Below, one piece after another: positions 1 to 9,273 of a stretch of 51,059 nucleotides of DNA; the stretch's first letter is position 1; each line of letters starts with the position of its first letter. Origin of the DNA: Bacteroidales bacterium. Its GTDB lineage: Bacteria > Bacteroidota > Bacteroidia > Bacteroidales > UBA932. The position numbers were made by a program, and so were the translations under genes. The stretch lies in NCBI GenBank assembly GCA_017471965.1, contig JAFURF010000003.1:1-51059 (forward strand). Direction: 5' to 3'. The notes beneath the pieces were generated by a model, which saw nothing but the letters and a program-made list of their open reading frames with translations, was not told where the DNA came from and did no database searches.

Positions 1-1
1 C

Positions 2-1324
2 ATGGACTTCCTTGACTTGGTGTATCCGGGCATCACCTACGAAAGGGAAGACGCCCAGAAGGCGATGGACCTCTTCTACGCAGAGAAGGTGGACTTCATC
101 TACGCGGAGTTCCTCTCATGGAGCGAGGACTTCGCCTGGATAAGATTCCTTCGCGACTGTCCTGAGATCCCTATAATCTTCTGCAACGTCGCAAAGCCTA
201 AGATGACATTCGAGACCACTCTGGACGAGGATGACTTCGTCGATTACCTCTGCGCAGGTACCCTCGTGGGATCTCTCGAAGGCTCGGGCAGCATCAGGAG
301 GATCCCTCGCAAGAACGTGAAGACCATCATGGGAACACGCGAGCAGGTGACAGAGCAACTCAAGGTCTATGCGAATGCGGCAAAGACACGCGCCATACTG
401 CGCAACTCGACCGTCGGTCTCATGGCAAACATGAACGAGGCGATGTGGAGCACATACATCGACAACTACGACCTCTTCACCAAGATCGGACCGGAGATCC
501 GTTATCTCCCGTACAGCGACTACGGAACAGAGATCGAGAACCTCACCGATGAGGAAGTGAATGCATACGCCGACGAACTCACCGGCAAGTACAGGATGAT
601 GGACGACGTCGAGTACGAGAAGTTCATCGGATGCGTGAAGGCTACGCTCGGAATCAAGAAACTCGCCCAGAAGAACGACATCGACTGCTATGTCTACAAC
701 GACATCGACCAGGCTACGTTCAGGACCGCAGGATGCCGCGCCGGATTCTATCCGCAGTGGTTCAACGAGAACGTATCGGTACTCGTGCCTGAGGCCGATA
801 TAGGAGCAGGACTCATCACATACATCCTCAAACTCATGAGCGGAAAGAACGTCAACTTCGTCGAGCCTTTCCACATCGAGGACGATTTCGGCACATTCGC
901 TGGAGGACACGCCGGTCCTAACGACCACAACGACCCTCAGTGGCAGGAGAACGTGGTCATCTCGCGTGACGTCAGGTTCGCAAAGACGAACTGGAAGTAT
1001 GCAGGAGCACCGTTCGCATGGTACCGCTTCAGTCCGGGAATGAAGACCGTAGCGGGTCTCTACGAGGAAGACGGAAAATACAAACTGATCACCTTCCTCG
1101 CTGAGAGCCTTTCTGAGAAAGAGACCCCGCAGAGCGACAAGAAGCACCTTCTGGCAACCTACAGCCACACCTTCTTCAAGCCTGTCGTACCGGTAAAGGA
1201 ACTCTGGGAGCAGGTACTCAGGATCGGAGCCACCCAGCACTATGCCATCGTGGACGGTGACTGGCGCAAGGAACTTGAAGACTTCGCCCAGATCATGGGA
1301 TTTGAATTCTACAGCATCAAATAG
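2..1324 (+). CDS. L-fucose/L-arabinose isomerase-family protein (5' truncated)
   Basis: The protein (440 residues visible) looks like the cytosolic aldose-ketose isomerase superfamily that contains L-fucose and L-arabinose isomerases; this is fold-level recognition from the overall pattern, including the conserved central segment with GLITYILKLMSGKN and the HIEDDFGTFAGGHAGPND stretch. The reading frame is open to the left window edge. The ATG at base 2 is probably internal, because the N-terminal part of the first Rossmann domain expected in this family is missing. Substrate cannot be told from sequence: fucose, arabinose or another aldose are possible. It lies 34 bp before a ManA-like cupin and shortly before a ROK kinase on the same strand, so it probably feeds a sugar released by the downstream Sus-type locus into an isomerase-kinase route. 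No promoter is visible inside the window for it. Confidence 0.75.
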   Translation: MDFLDLVYPGITYEREDAQKAMDLFYAEKVDFIYAEFLSWSEDFAWIRFLRDCPEIPIIFCNVAKPKMTFETTLDEDDFVDYLCAGTLVGSLEGSGSIRRIPRKNVKTIMGTREQVTEQLKVYANAAKTRAILRNSTVGLMANMNEAMWSTYIDNYDLFTKIGPEIRYLPYSDYGTEIENLTDEEVNAYADELTGKYRMMDDVEYEKFIGCVKATLGIKKLAQKNDIDCYVYNDIDQATFRTAGCRAGFYPQWFNENVSVLVPEADIGAGLITYILKLMSGKNVNFVEPFHIEDDFGTFAGGHAGPNDHNDPQWQENVVISRDVRFAKTNWKYAGAPFAWYRFSPGMKTVAGLYEEDGKYKLITFLAESLSEKETPQSDKKHLLATYSHTFFKPVVPVKELWEQVLRIGATQHYAIVDGDWRKELEDFAQIMGFEFYSIK

Positions 1325-1358
1325 TAGTGTATTAATATATAATTAAAGGTATAAGACC

Positions 1359-3230
1359 ATGAGTTTTATGTACAATCCGTTCCCGTTTGACGATCCGAAG
1401 CCGATCAACAGACCGGAACTTTCAGAAAAGACCATCAGTTCTGTCGTAGCAGGCGGCACCCCTAACGTTGCCAAGAAATTCGTTGCAGAGATTGCAGAGA
1501 AAGTAAAGGCAGAGGGCGTGATCGTCGGAATCGACGGATATACGACTGCAAACTGGAACCTCTTCGTTGACCTCCTTGCAAGAGAGTGCGTCATCAACGG
1601 CTTCGAATTCGAGGCAGTGGATGCGGCAGCCGCAACGTTCAAGTCAGGAAAGGAGATCGACGACATGATCGACCCGCTCCTTATCTGGGATACAAAGATC
1701 GACCCTACCCTCCTATACGGAAAACTCTACCACGGAGGATACATCGGACTCTTCGATCAGGCGAAGGTGTCTGAGTTCAAGGCGGCAGTTCCTGCAAAGA
1801 AGGCTGCTGGAAAACTTGTTGTCGTTGCAGGATACGGTTCTATGGTACCTGAACTCCGCGACATGTACGATGTGAAGTGCTGGTTCGACCTCACCCCTAT
1901 GAAGACAATGCTCCGCATCAGAAACGGAGAATACCATAACATCGGAAAGGAGCGTCCGGGCATCATCAACCGCACGATCCGCCGCTGCTACTACTGCGAC
2001 TTCGAATGCGCCGTACAACTCAGAAAGGAACTCTGGAAGAACAACGTTCCCGACTTCTTCTTCCTCGACAACACTCCTGGAAAACTCCAGATGATGCCTT
2101 TCGCATCGTTTGCCGAGATCTGCGCGCAACTCGTGAAGTATCCGTTCCGCGCGAAGCCATGCTACCTTGAAGGAGTATGGGGCGGCTCATACATGAAGAA
2201 GCACCGCAACCTTCCTGAAGAGATGAGAAACGCTGCATGGGTGTTCGACTTCATCCCTATGGAGGTGAGCGTGCTCGTGGAGGCAGGAAAGGAGATGCTC
2301 GACATCAACTACTGCTCGTTCGTCCACAAGGAGGGCGTGAACCTCATGGGACAGAAGTGTGTGGACAAGTACCAGGGATACTTCCCTATCCGTTTCAACT
2401 GGGACGACTCTTACCACTCTACAGGAAACATGTCCATCCAGTGCCACTCCGACGGAAAGTTCAACATCGAGAACTACAACGAGTTCGGACGTCAGGACGA
2501 GAGTTACTATGTGGTCGTGACAGGACACGAGGCAAAGACATTCATCGGATTCCGTGATGACGCCGACATCCCTCAGTTCTTCAAGGAGATCGAGGATGCG
2601 GACACCAAGCAGATCCCTTGCGACTACATGAAGTATGTAAGTTACGAGGATTCTGTTCCGGGACTTCAGGTGATGCTTCCTGCAGGTACCATCCACTCGA
2701 GCGGACGCAACCAGGTCATCCTCGAGATCGGATCGCTCACAATCGGATCATACACATACAAGATGTACGACTACCTCCGTCTCGACTTCGACGGAAAGCA
2801 GCGTCCTATCCATACCTACCTCGGTGAGAAGTGCGTGAACCAGAACCGCAGGACATCTGTCATTCACGACCCGGACAGCCCGGACTACATCGTACAGAAG
2901 CCTCGCCTCGATGCAAAGGGTGAAGGATGGGAAGAGTATATCATCGGTGAGAACCCGCAGATGTACATATCCCTCCGTCGTCTCGAGTTCGAGAAGATGT
3001 GCGAGCAGGACACCAAGAACGAGAAGTTCCATGTGCTTACTCTCGTAGACGGCGACAGGGCACGCGTAAGAAGCGTGGAGAACCCTGAGAGATACTATGA
3101 CATGGACTTCATGGACATCGTCTGCGTTCCTGCAGACATGGGCAAATATGTCGTGGAGAACCTCGGCAAGGAGCCTGTACGCATCCATAAGACAACTCTT
3201 CGCGAAGGATTTGAGAATGACGCAAAATAG
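1359..3230 (+). CDS. Mannose-6-phosphate-isomerase-like cupin with N-terminal kinase-like domain
   Basis: The 623-residue protein is about twice the size of a usual class I phosphomannose isomerase. Residues from about 330 to the end resemble the ManA cupin. The four metal ligands can be placed: Gln361 and His363 in NMSIQCHSD, Glu381 in RQDESYYVV and His446 in PAGTIHSSG. The first ~270 residues contain GVIVGIDGYTTANW and later GYGSMVPEL, resembling a uridine-kinase/P-loop fold, but the canonical GxxxxGK[ST] loop is not there, so this half may be non-catalytic or bind a sugar phosphate. Likely role is cytosolic isomerisation or epimerisation of a sugar or sugar phosphate from the locus; the exact reaction is inferred only. 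The stop overlaps the start of the next gene by 14 bases, indicating translational coupling. The ATG at 1359 follows a 34-bp AT-rich gap. Confidence 0.75.
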   Translation: MSFMYNPFPFDDPKPINRPELSEKTISSVVAGGTPNVAKKFVAEIAEKVKAEGVIVGIDGYTTANWNLFVDLLARECVINGFEFEAVDAAAATFKSGKEIDDMIDPLLIWDTKIDPTLLYGKLYHGGYIGLFDQAKVSEFKAAVPAKKAAGKLVVVAGYGSMVPELRDMYDVKCWFDLTPMKTMLRIRNGEYHNIGKERPGIINRTIRRCYYCDFECAVQLRKELWKNNVPDFFFLDNTPGKLQMMPFASFAEICAQLVKYPFRAKPCYLEGVWGGSYMKKHRNLPEEMRNAAWVFDFIPMEVSVLVEAGKEMLDINYCSFVHKEGVNLMGQKCVDKYQGYFPIRFNWDDSYHSTGNMSIQCHSDGKFNIENYNEFGRQDESYYVVVTGHEAKTFIGFRDDADIPQFFKEIEDADTKQIPCDYMKYVSYEDSVPGLQVMLPAGTIHSSGRNQVILEIGSLTIGSYTYKMYDYLRLDFDGKQRPIHTYLGEKCVNQNRRTSVIHDPDSPDYIVQKPRLDAKGEGWEEYIIGENPQMYISLRRLEFEKMCEQDTKNEKFHVLTLVDGDRARVRSVENPERYYDMDFMDIVCVPADMGKYVVENLGKEPVRIHKTTLREGFENDAK

Positions 3231-4095
3231 CCATATGATCCTTCTCGATGTGGGAGGAACCTTCGTGAAGTCATCTCTCGGCATCGCCTTCAAGGGCGCT
3301 GTCGAGGGTACTTTTGCAAGCACACCCATATCTTCGGACGGCACGGCAGAGGAAATCGAAGCATCGTTCCGTGATGCTGTAGGGACTCAGATGAAGAGAG
3401 CCGCAGAGGAAGGCATCACCATCGATGCAGTCTGCGCAGCCCTGCCGGGACCTTTCAACTACAAGGAAGGCATCTTCATGATGAAGCACAAGTTCGCTGC
3501 CGTATATGGAAGGAGTTTCCGTGACATTCTCGGTGAGGTCATCGGTCCAGAGGTGCGGCTGGCTTTCGCGCATGACGTGAACGGAGCGCTTCTCGGAGCA
3601 CTCACGGCAGATCCGTCCCTGAAGGCAGGCAATGTGGCGATGTCCACTTTCGGAACAGGCCTTGGTTTCGCCTACGCCGTAGAAGGAGAAATACAGGAAT
3701 CTCCTATGGGATCTCCCGCCAGGGACCTCTGGAACCAGCCTTACGAGGGAGGAATCCTCGAAGACTATATATCCAGAAGGGCAATCCTGAAGTTCTATGC
3801 AGAACTTGGCGGCATCCTTGCTGAAGGTGAAGACGTGAAGGAGATATCCATCCGTGCAAGACAGGGAGACGAAAAGGCATCGGAAGCATTCCGCATGGCG
3901 GGAAGACATTATGCGGCAGGTGCACGCGGAATGATTGAAGAACTTGGCATACGCCATATCCTCTTCGCCGGACAGATCGCAAGATCTTTCGACCTGATGG
4001 AAAAGGATATCCGTGAGGGTCTTGGGGACAGGATCGGCATATCCGTGCTGGAAGACATCCAGGGCACGGTCCTGATAGGTGCGGCTTCACTATAG
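3217..4095 (+). CDS. ROK-family sugar kinase
   Basis: A 292-residue ROK kinase, cytosolic, expected to phosphorylate a hexose or amino sugar with ATP. The phosphate-binding motif DVGGTFVK lies at the N-terminus, AHDVNGALLGA holds the family's catalytic-Asp region, and STFGTGLGFA is the second ATP-binding motif. The zinc-binding CxCGxxGCxE motif of many ROK proteins is absent and is replaced by a segment without Cys around NQPYEGGILEDYIS. I chose the ATG at 3217 because it is preceded by a GAAGG-like purine run about 9 bases upstream. It overlaps the cupin gene by 14 bases; an ATG at 3235 directly before ILLDVGG is an alternative. The frame continues upstream of 3217 inside the cupin gene and that extension is not protein-like. 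A second ROK kinase of the locus lies at 24035. Confidence 0.85.
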   Translation: MTQNSHMILLDVGGTFVKSSLGIAFKGAVEGTFASTPISSDGTAEEIEASFRDAVGTQMKRAAEEGITIDAVCAALPGPFNYKEGIFMMKHKFAAVYGRSFRDILGEVIGPEVRLAFAHDVNGALLGALTADPSLKAGNVAMSTFGTGLGFAYAVEGEIQESPMGSPARDLWNQPYEGGILEDYISRRAILKFYAELGGILAEGEDVKEISIRARQGDEKASEAFRMAGRHYAAGARGMIEELGIRHILFAGQIARSFDLMEKDIREGLGDRIGISVLEDIQGTVLIGAASL

Positions 4096-4143
4096 ACTTG
4101 AAGACAAATCCAATAAAGACAATATTTATAAACTAACCTTATT

Positions 4144-7100
4144 ATGATGCTAACAAAACGTATGACAGCAATGAAGCAGATGATCGCAGTCTGCTTTACG
4201 CTCGTTTGCGCTGCGCTGACAGGTGTGTCAGCCTTCGCGCAAGACAGAAACGTCACCGGTGTCATCCTGGACGAGACAGATACAGGAATCGCCGGCGCTT
4301 ACGTTGTAGTAAAGGGAGAGACCCGTGGCGCCATGACTGACGACCAGGGTAGATTCAACATCAGCGTCTCTCCATCTGATGTTCTGATTGCCTCGTTCCT
4401 CGGATACCTTGATGAGGAAGTAAAGGTAGGCGACCAGACCAAAATGACAATAAAACTCGTTCCGGCAGCCAACGAACTCGAAGAAGTAGTGAAGGTTGCT
4501 TACGGTACCCAGAGAAAGGCATCCGTGATCGGATCCATCAGTTCTGTGGACGTAAAGGCAATCGCTGCCCCTATCGGACAACTTTCTACCGGTCTTGCAG
4601 GTAAACTCGCCGGTGTCGTTGCGATGCAGCGTTCAGGAGAGCCTGGTGCTTCAGCAGAGTTCTGGATCCGTGGTGTGAACACCTTCGGAGCAAACTCCAC
4701 CCCTCTCATCCTCGTGGACGGTGTGGAAAGAAGCATGGACCTTGTTGACGTTGAAGATATCGAGTCTTTCTCGATCCTCAAGGACGCTACTGCAACAGCC
4801 CTCTATGGTGTGCGTGGTGCGAACGGTATCGTGCTCATCACAACTCGCCGCGGTGAAGAGTCAAAGCCTCAGATCAACATCAAGGTTGAGACAGGTCTTA
4901 CCTCTCCTACAAAACTTCCAGAGATGGCAAGCACTGAACAGTACATCAACTTCTTCAACCAACTCGCTTCAGATGAAGGCCGTACAGACATGCTCATTTC
5001 TGACTACGACAAGCAGATGTACCTGAGTGGCGCCGATCCTGACCTCTATCCTTCAGTGGACTGGGTTAACGAGATCTTCAAGAATCAGGCGATGACCACC
5101 AAGGCCAACGTGAACGTTACAGGCGGTAACAAGAACGTACGTTACTATGTCGGAGGTTCATACTACTTCGAAGACGGTATCCTCAACACTGTCAACAATG
5201 GAGTATATTCTACTCAGTTGAACTACCAGAAGTTCAACTTCCGTTCAAACGTGGACATCAATGTCACAAAGTCTACAGTACTCGGAGTGAGCCTCTCTAC
5301 TCAGTTCACAGTGAGAAACGCACCTGGTGGAGCCCTTGACGCCATCCTCAATGCGACAATGATGAATACTCCTATCGCGATTCCTCTCATCTACTCGGAC
5401 GGAACACTTTCAGACCACGAGTATGCAGCCAACCCGTACACGGACCTCAACAGAAAGGGTTACAGGACAAACAGTTCGAATGTGGCACAGTCTACGATTT
5501 CCCTCACACAGGACTTCTCTGACTTCGTGACAGAAGGACTCAAGGCCAAGGTTCAGGCTTCATGGGACGCGACTTCAAGCACATCTCTCTTCAGAACCAT
5601 CATGCCTAACACATGGTTCGCTACAGGAAGGGATGAGAACGGAAACCTCATCTTCACGGAAAAGCCTGTCGCTACCGGAGGAAACTACATCAACGTTTCC
5701 AACAACGGTCAGTCCGGAGCACGCGTGCTCAACGTCGAGGCTTCCCTCAACTATGAGCGTCAGTTCGCATATGCACACCGCGTAAGCGCAATGTTCCTGT
5801 GGAACATGAGAACCCGCACCAACACGAACCCTGGTTCAGACACATACAACTCTGCATACATCAACTCGCATCCATACAAGACATTGGGTATTGCAGGACG
5901 TGCGACATACTCATACAAGGACCGCTACTTCGCAGAGTTCAACTTCGGTTACAACGGTTCGGAGAACTTTGCTCCAGGCCACCGTTTCGGTTTCTTCCCT
6001 TCAGGTGCAGTCGGATACATGATCAGCAACGAGCCATGGTTCGAAGATGCGAAGAAGGTGGTAAGTCACCTCAAACTGAAGGCTTCATACGGTAAGATCG
6101 GTAACGACCAGATCGGTGGAGGCCGCCGTTTCGCATACAACACGACCCTCAACACAAGCGCTTCAGGAGCAAACTGGGGAAGCGAGACAGGTTCTTCATA
6201 CATAAACGGTACGACCTACAAGACATTCGGTAACCCTGCAGTGTCATGGGAAGAGGCAACCAAGTTCGATACAGGTATCGAGATCGACTTCTTCAATGCA
6301 CTGAAGATCCAGGCAGACTACTTCTACGATATGCGTGACGGCATCTTCCTTGAAAGAAAGTCAACCCCAGGCGCTGTCGGTATGAATGTGACCCAGTTCG
6401 TGAACATCGGTCAGATGGTGAACCGCGGTTTCGACCTGTCCGCACAGTTCGACTACACATTCGCAAGCGGTCTTTCTCTCTCTGCACGCGGTAACTTCAC
6501 ATTCAACCGCAACAAGGTGCTTTACAACGACGAGCCTGACCAGATCTGGAAGTATCAGAACACTGTAGGTTTCGCTCACAACCAGCAGAGAGGACTCATT
6601 GCCGAGGGACTCTTCACCAGTCAGGAGGAAATCGACAACTGGCCGACCCAGAAATTCGGAGATGTACGTGTCGGAGACATCAAGTACCGCGACATAAACG
6701 GTGACGGTGTCGTGGATACATATGATATGGTGAAGATCGGTTACTCAGTCATTCCTGAGATCACATACGGATTCGGTGTGAGCCTCAACTACAAGGGCTT
6801 CGACGCTTCCGTATTCTTCAGCGGCGTAGACCATGTGACCCGTATCATCAGCGGTAACAACCTCTTCGGTGGTGCCACCACATCAGTACGCCAGGAAGGC
6901 CAGATCTTCGCAGACGTTGCTGAAAAGGCTTGGACAACAGTAAATCCTGATCCGAATGCGGTATATCCAAGACAGTCTCTTACAGGAGCGAACAACAACA
7001 AGCAGCCTTCTACATTCTGGCAGAAGGACATGAGTTTCCTCCGTCTCAAGAATGCCGAGATCGGTTACACCTTCCCTAAGAAGTGGACTAACAAGATCAA

Positions 7101-7248
7101 GATGAAGACCCTCCGCGTATATATATCAGGAGTGAACCTTCTTACCTTCTCTCAGTTCAAACTTTGGGATCCTGAGGTTACTGCCAGCAACGGTAACGCA
7201 TATCCGACCACAAGAAACGTCAGCATCGGACTTAACGTTAACTTCTAA
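4144..7248 (+). CDS. SusC-like TonB-dependent outer-membrane glycan transporter
   Basis: The 1034-residue SusC/RagA-type receptor imports oligosaccharides across the outer membrane with TonB energy. In order it has a signal peptide ending near GVSAFAQ, a carboxypeptidase-regulatory-like domain (about residues 30-115, VTGVILDETDTGIAGA), a TonB-box/linker region with EEVVKVAYGTQRK, the plug with the SusC signature GANGIVLITTRRG, and a long beta-barrel ending in an aromatic residue (GLNVNF). Four in-frame ATGs lie close together (4144, 4147, 4162, 4171). The last gives the most typical signal peptide (MKQMIAVCFTLV), but the longest form is listed. It starts 48 bp after the ROK kinase with no TAnnTTTG box in the gap, so it is probably in the same transcript. 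SusD follows 15 bp later. Confidence 0.97.
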   Translation: MMLTKRMTAMKQMIAVCFTLVCAALTGVSAFAQDRNVTGVILDETDTGIAGAYVVVKGETRGAMTDDQGRFNISVSPSDVLIASFLGYLDEEVKVGDQTKMTIKLVPAANELEEVVKVAYGTQRKASVIGSISSVDVKAIAAPIGQLSTGLAGKLAGVVAMQRSGEPGASAEFWIRGVNTFGANSTPLILVDGVERSMDLVDVEDIESFSILKDATATALYGVRGANGIVLITTRRGEESKPQINIKVETGLTSPTKLPEMASTEQYINFFNQLASDEGRTDMLISDYDKQMYLSGADPDLYPSVDWVNEIFKNQAMTTKANVNVTGGNKNVRYYVGGSYYFEDGILNTVNNGVYSTQLNYQKFNFRSNVDINVTKSTVLGVSLSTQFTVRNAPGGALDAILNATMMNTPIAIPLIYSDGTLSDHEYAANPYTDLNRKGYRTNSSNVAQSTISLTQDFSDFVTEGLKAKVQASWDATSSTSLFRTIMPNTWFATGRDENGNLIFTEKPVATGGNYINVSNNGQSGARVLNVEASLNYERQFAYAHRVSAMFLWNMRTRTNTNPGSDTYNSAYINSHPYKTLGIAGRATYSYKDRYFAEFNFGYNGSENFAPGHRFGFFPSGAVGYMISNEPWFEDAKKVVSHLKLKASYGKIGNDQIGGGRRFAYNTTLNTSASGANWGSETGSSYINGTTYKTFGNPAVSWEEATKFDTGIEIDFFNALKIQADYFYDMRDGIFLERKSTPGAVGMNVTQFVNIGQMVNRGFDLSAQFDYTFASGLSLSARGNFTFNRNKVLYNDEPDQIWKYQNTVGFAHNQQRGLIAEGLFTSQEEIDNWPTQKFGDVRVGDIKYRDINGDGVVDTYDMVKIGYSVIPEITYGFGVSLNYKGFDASVFFSGVDHVTRIISGNNLFGGATTSVRQEGQIFADVAEKAWTTVNPDPNAVYPRQSLTGANNNKQPSTFWQKDMSFLRLKNAEIGYTFPKKWTNKIKMKTLRVYISGVNLLTFSQFKLWDPEVTASNGNAYPTTRNVSIGLNVNF

Positions 7249-7263
7249 TGTAACAAAGAAGAT

Positions 7264-9261
7264 ATGAAAAAGACATTATATATCATTTCAACAGCAATGC
7301 TGGCGCTTTTCGGCCTGTCTTCATGCGACTCATACTTTGATGTCGACCTGAAAGACCAGCCAACCCTTGAAGAGCAGTTCAGCAAGTACCTTACTGCAAA
7401 GCAGTTCTCTGCAAACTGCTATGCTTATCTTCCTTATGAAGAGAAGCAGGATGCACGTGAGGGTGGTGTGATCAGACGTTCAGACGAATCACTCTTCGGC
7501 TTCACATCATCTGCCAGCAGCAGCGTATATTGGCAGGCCCGCATCGGAGATGCAAGTCCTGCAACCTATACTCCATATGGAGACCTGACCAATCCTGAAA
7601 GAGGAAACTTCTGGGACAGATATTATCAGGGAATCAGACAGTGTACTCTCGTAATGGAGAATGCACACCTTGTAGCAGACGTAGACCAGAAGGTACGTGA
7701 CTATATGGTAGCAGAGGCACGCTTCCTCCGCGCATATTACTATTTTCTCCTTTTCCGTTACTACGGACCGGTTATCATCTGGGGCGAGGAAATGGCTCCG
7801 GAGAACATAATGGGTTCAGAACTTGACAGAAACACCGTAGAGGAAAACATCTCTTTCATCGTTGACCAGTTAGACATAGCCGCTGCGGCACTTCCGAACA
7901 GCGTAGGCGAGATCGGTGGCGTGATAAGTACAAGTACTGACACAGGACGTCCTACCAAGGGTGCCGCACTTGCCCTCAAGTCACGCGTTCTCCTTTATGC
8001 AGCCTCACCTCTCTACAACGGCAACTCTCTCTATCAGGGCATGACCAACTACCGTGGAGAGCAGATCTTCCCTCAGGAATATGACGGAAAGAAATGGGAA
8101 CTTGCAGCACAGGCTGCGAAGGCGGTCATCGACATGAACAGATACAGCCTTCTCCAGGCATCCACACAGGACTTCAAGGGCTATGCTGAAGCATACAGAG
8201 GCGTATACTCGAAGAACTGGCAGGGCAATACGGAAGTCATCTGGGGATGGTGGCACAAGGCATGGGAACCAGGCAACGACTGGCTCGGCTCTGTCGGCGG
8301 ACAGTTCCCTTACCTCCTTCCTGGCAAATTTGCCGGCGTCATGTATTCATACGGCGGATGGATGCAGCCTTCACTCAAACTTGTGGACGCTTATCCTATG
8401 TTCGAGAGCGGACGTTACCCTGTGACCGGTTACGAGAAGGACGGACACGGACTCAACCTCTCTCGTCCATATGTCGATCCTGAGTCAGGATATGAGACTG
8501 AAGGATTCGTAGAGAACTGGGATGCTCCGCACCTTGACTGGGACACTGCAGACGGAAAGAACGGCGTGAAGGCTCACAAGTCGACTGTAGGCCGCGACCC
8601 TCGCTACTATGTATCTCTCGTTCCTAACGGACACTACTGGCCGAACAAGAACATGAACACAGTGATGACCATGTATCAGAGCAAGGAGGCAGCATGTCCT
8701 TGGACTGCAGGTACTTCATGCAACTACGTAGGTTATGTGTTCGCACGTCTTCTTCCTATCGACAACAACTTCGCTGACGGTGCAGCATACACTTCTGTAA
8801 GAGCGATCTTCCCTACATTCCGCATGGCTGAGATCTACCTCAACTACGCAGAGGCTCTCAACGAGCAGCCTGCACGCGACGGAGCAGGAGCATGTGAAGC
8901 CCTCAACCAGGTCCGCAACCGCGTAGGTCTTCCTGACATCGAGGTGTCTTATCCTGGCATCGAAAGCGATCAGGAACTTCTCCGTTGGTGCATCCAGCAG
9001 GAGCGCATGGTCGAGTTCGCATGGGAGGCACACCGTCACTATGACGCATGCCGTTGGATGATCGCGAAGGAAGAGTATCCTTCAGCAAACTGGACACTCC
9101 ATCTTTCTGCCGACAACTACGAGGCTTCATATGAGCGCGTTGACACTGACCATCCATATGCAAACCGTCCTGCTGTATTCTCGGACAAGGACTATCTCTT
9201 CCCTATGAGTTCTGACGAACTTAAGGAAATGGTCAACTACACTCAGAACTATGGTTATTAA
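7264..9261 (+). CDS. SusD-like surface glycan-binding lipoprotein
   Basis: A 665-residue RagB/SusD-family lipoprotein that caps the adjacent SusC barrel and binds the glycan at the cell surface. The signal peptide carries the lipobox LSSC with lipidated Cys at about residue 21. The N-terminal part has the alpha-helical TPR-like pattern of SusD (EARFLRAYYYFLLFRYYG, a hallmark near residue 160). The C-terminal part has MAEIYLNYAEALNE and the ELLRWCIQQERMVEFAWEAHRHYDACRW segment typical of the family. It lies 15 bp after susC and 12 bp before another surface lipoprotein, so the three form one unit. Length is somewhat above the usual 500-600 residues, owing to insertions in the middle that carry many Trp and Tyr residues and could shape ligand binding. 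Sugar specificity cannot be read from the sequence. Confidence 0.97.
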   Translation: MKKTLYIISTAMLALFGLSSCDSYFDVDLKDQPTLEEQFSKYLTAKQFSANCYAYLPYEEKQDAREGGVIRRSDESLFGFTSSASSSVYWQARIGDASPATYTPYGDLTNPERGNFWDRYYQGIRQCTLVMENAHLVADVDQKVRDYMVAEARFLRAYYYFLLFRYYGPVIIWGEEMAPENIMGSELDRNTVEENISFIVDQLDIAAAALPNSVGEIGGVISTSTDTGRPTKGAALALKSRVLLYAASPLYNGNSLYQGMTNYRGEQIFPQEYDGKKWELAAQAAKAVIDMNRYSLLQASTQDFKGYAEAYRGVYSKNWQGNTEVIWGWWHKAWEPGNDWLGSVGGQFPYLLPGKFAGVMYSYGGWMQPSLKLVDAYPMFESGRYPVTGYEKDGHGLNLSRPYVDPESGYETEGFVENWDAPHLDWDTADGKNGVKAHKSTVGRDPRYYVSLVPNGHYWPNKNMNTVMTMYQSKEAACPWTAGTSCNYVGYVFARLLPIDNNFADGAAYTSVRAIFPTFRMAEIYLNYAEALNEQPARDGAGACEALNQVRNRVGLPDIEVSYPGIESDQELLRWCIQQERMVEFAWEAHRHYDACRWMIAKEEYPSANWTLHLSADNYEASYERVDTDHPYANRPAVFSDKDYLFPMSSDELKEMVNYTQNYGY

Positions 9262-9273
9262 TAGAAACTGATC

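Noticed and set aside
116-1240. Long antisense ORF opposite the isomerase gene (374 codons)
   Set aside because: It mirrors a real gene with strong codon bias; its translation has no recognisable domain and runs of Val/Asp/Glu typical of antisense frames.
3097-3216. N-terminal extension of the first ROK kinase
   Set aside because: It lies inside the cupin gene and the added residues are not kinase-like; the ATG at 3217 fits better.
4700-4850. TGTGGTG-like words in susC and in the GH2 gene
   Set aside because: They are inside coding sequence and fit the codons; not counted as operator copies.
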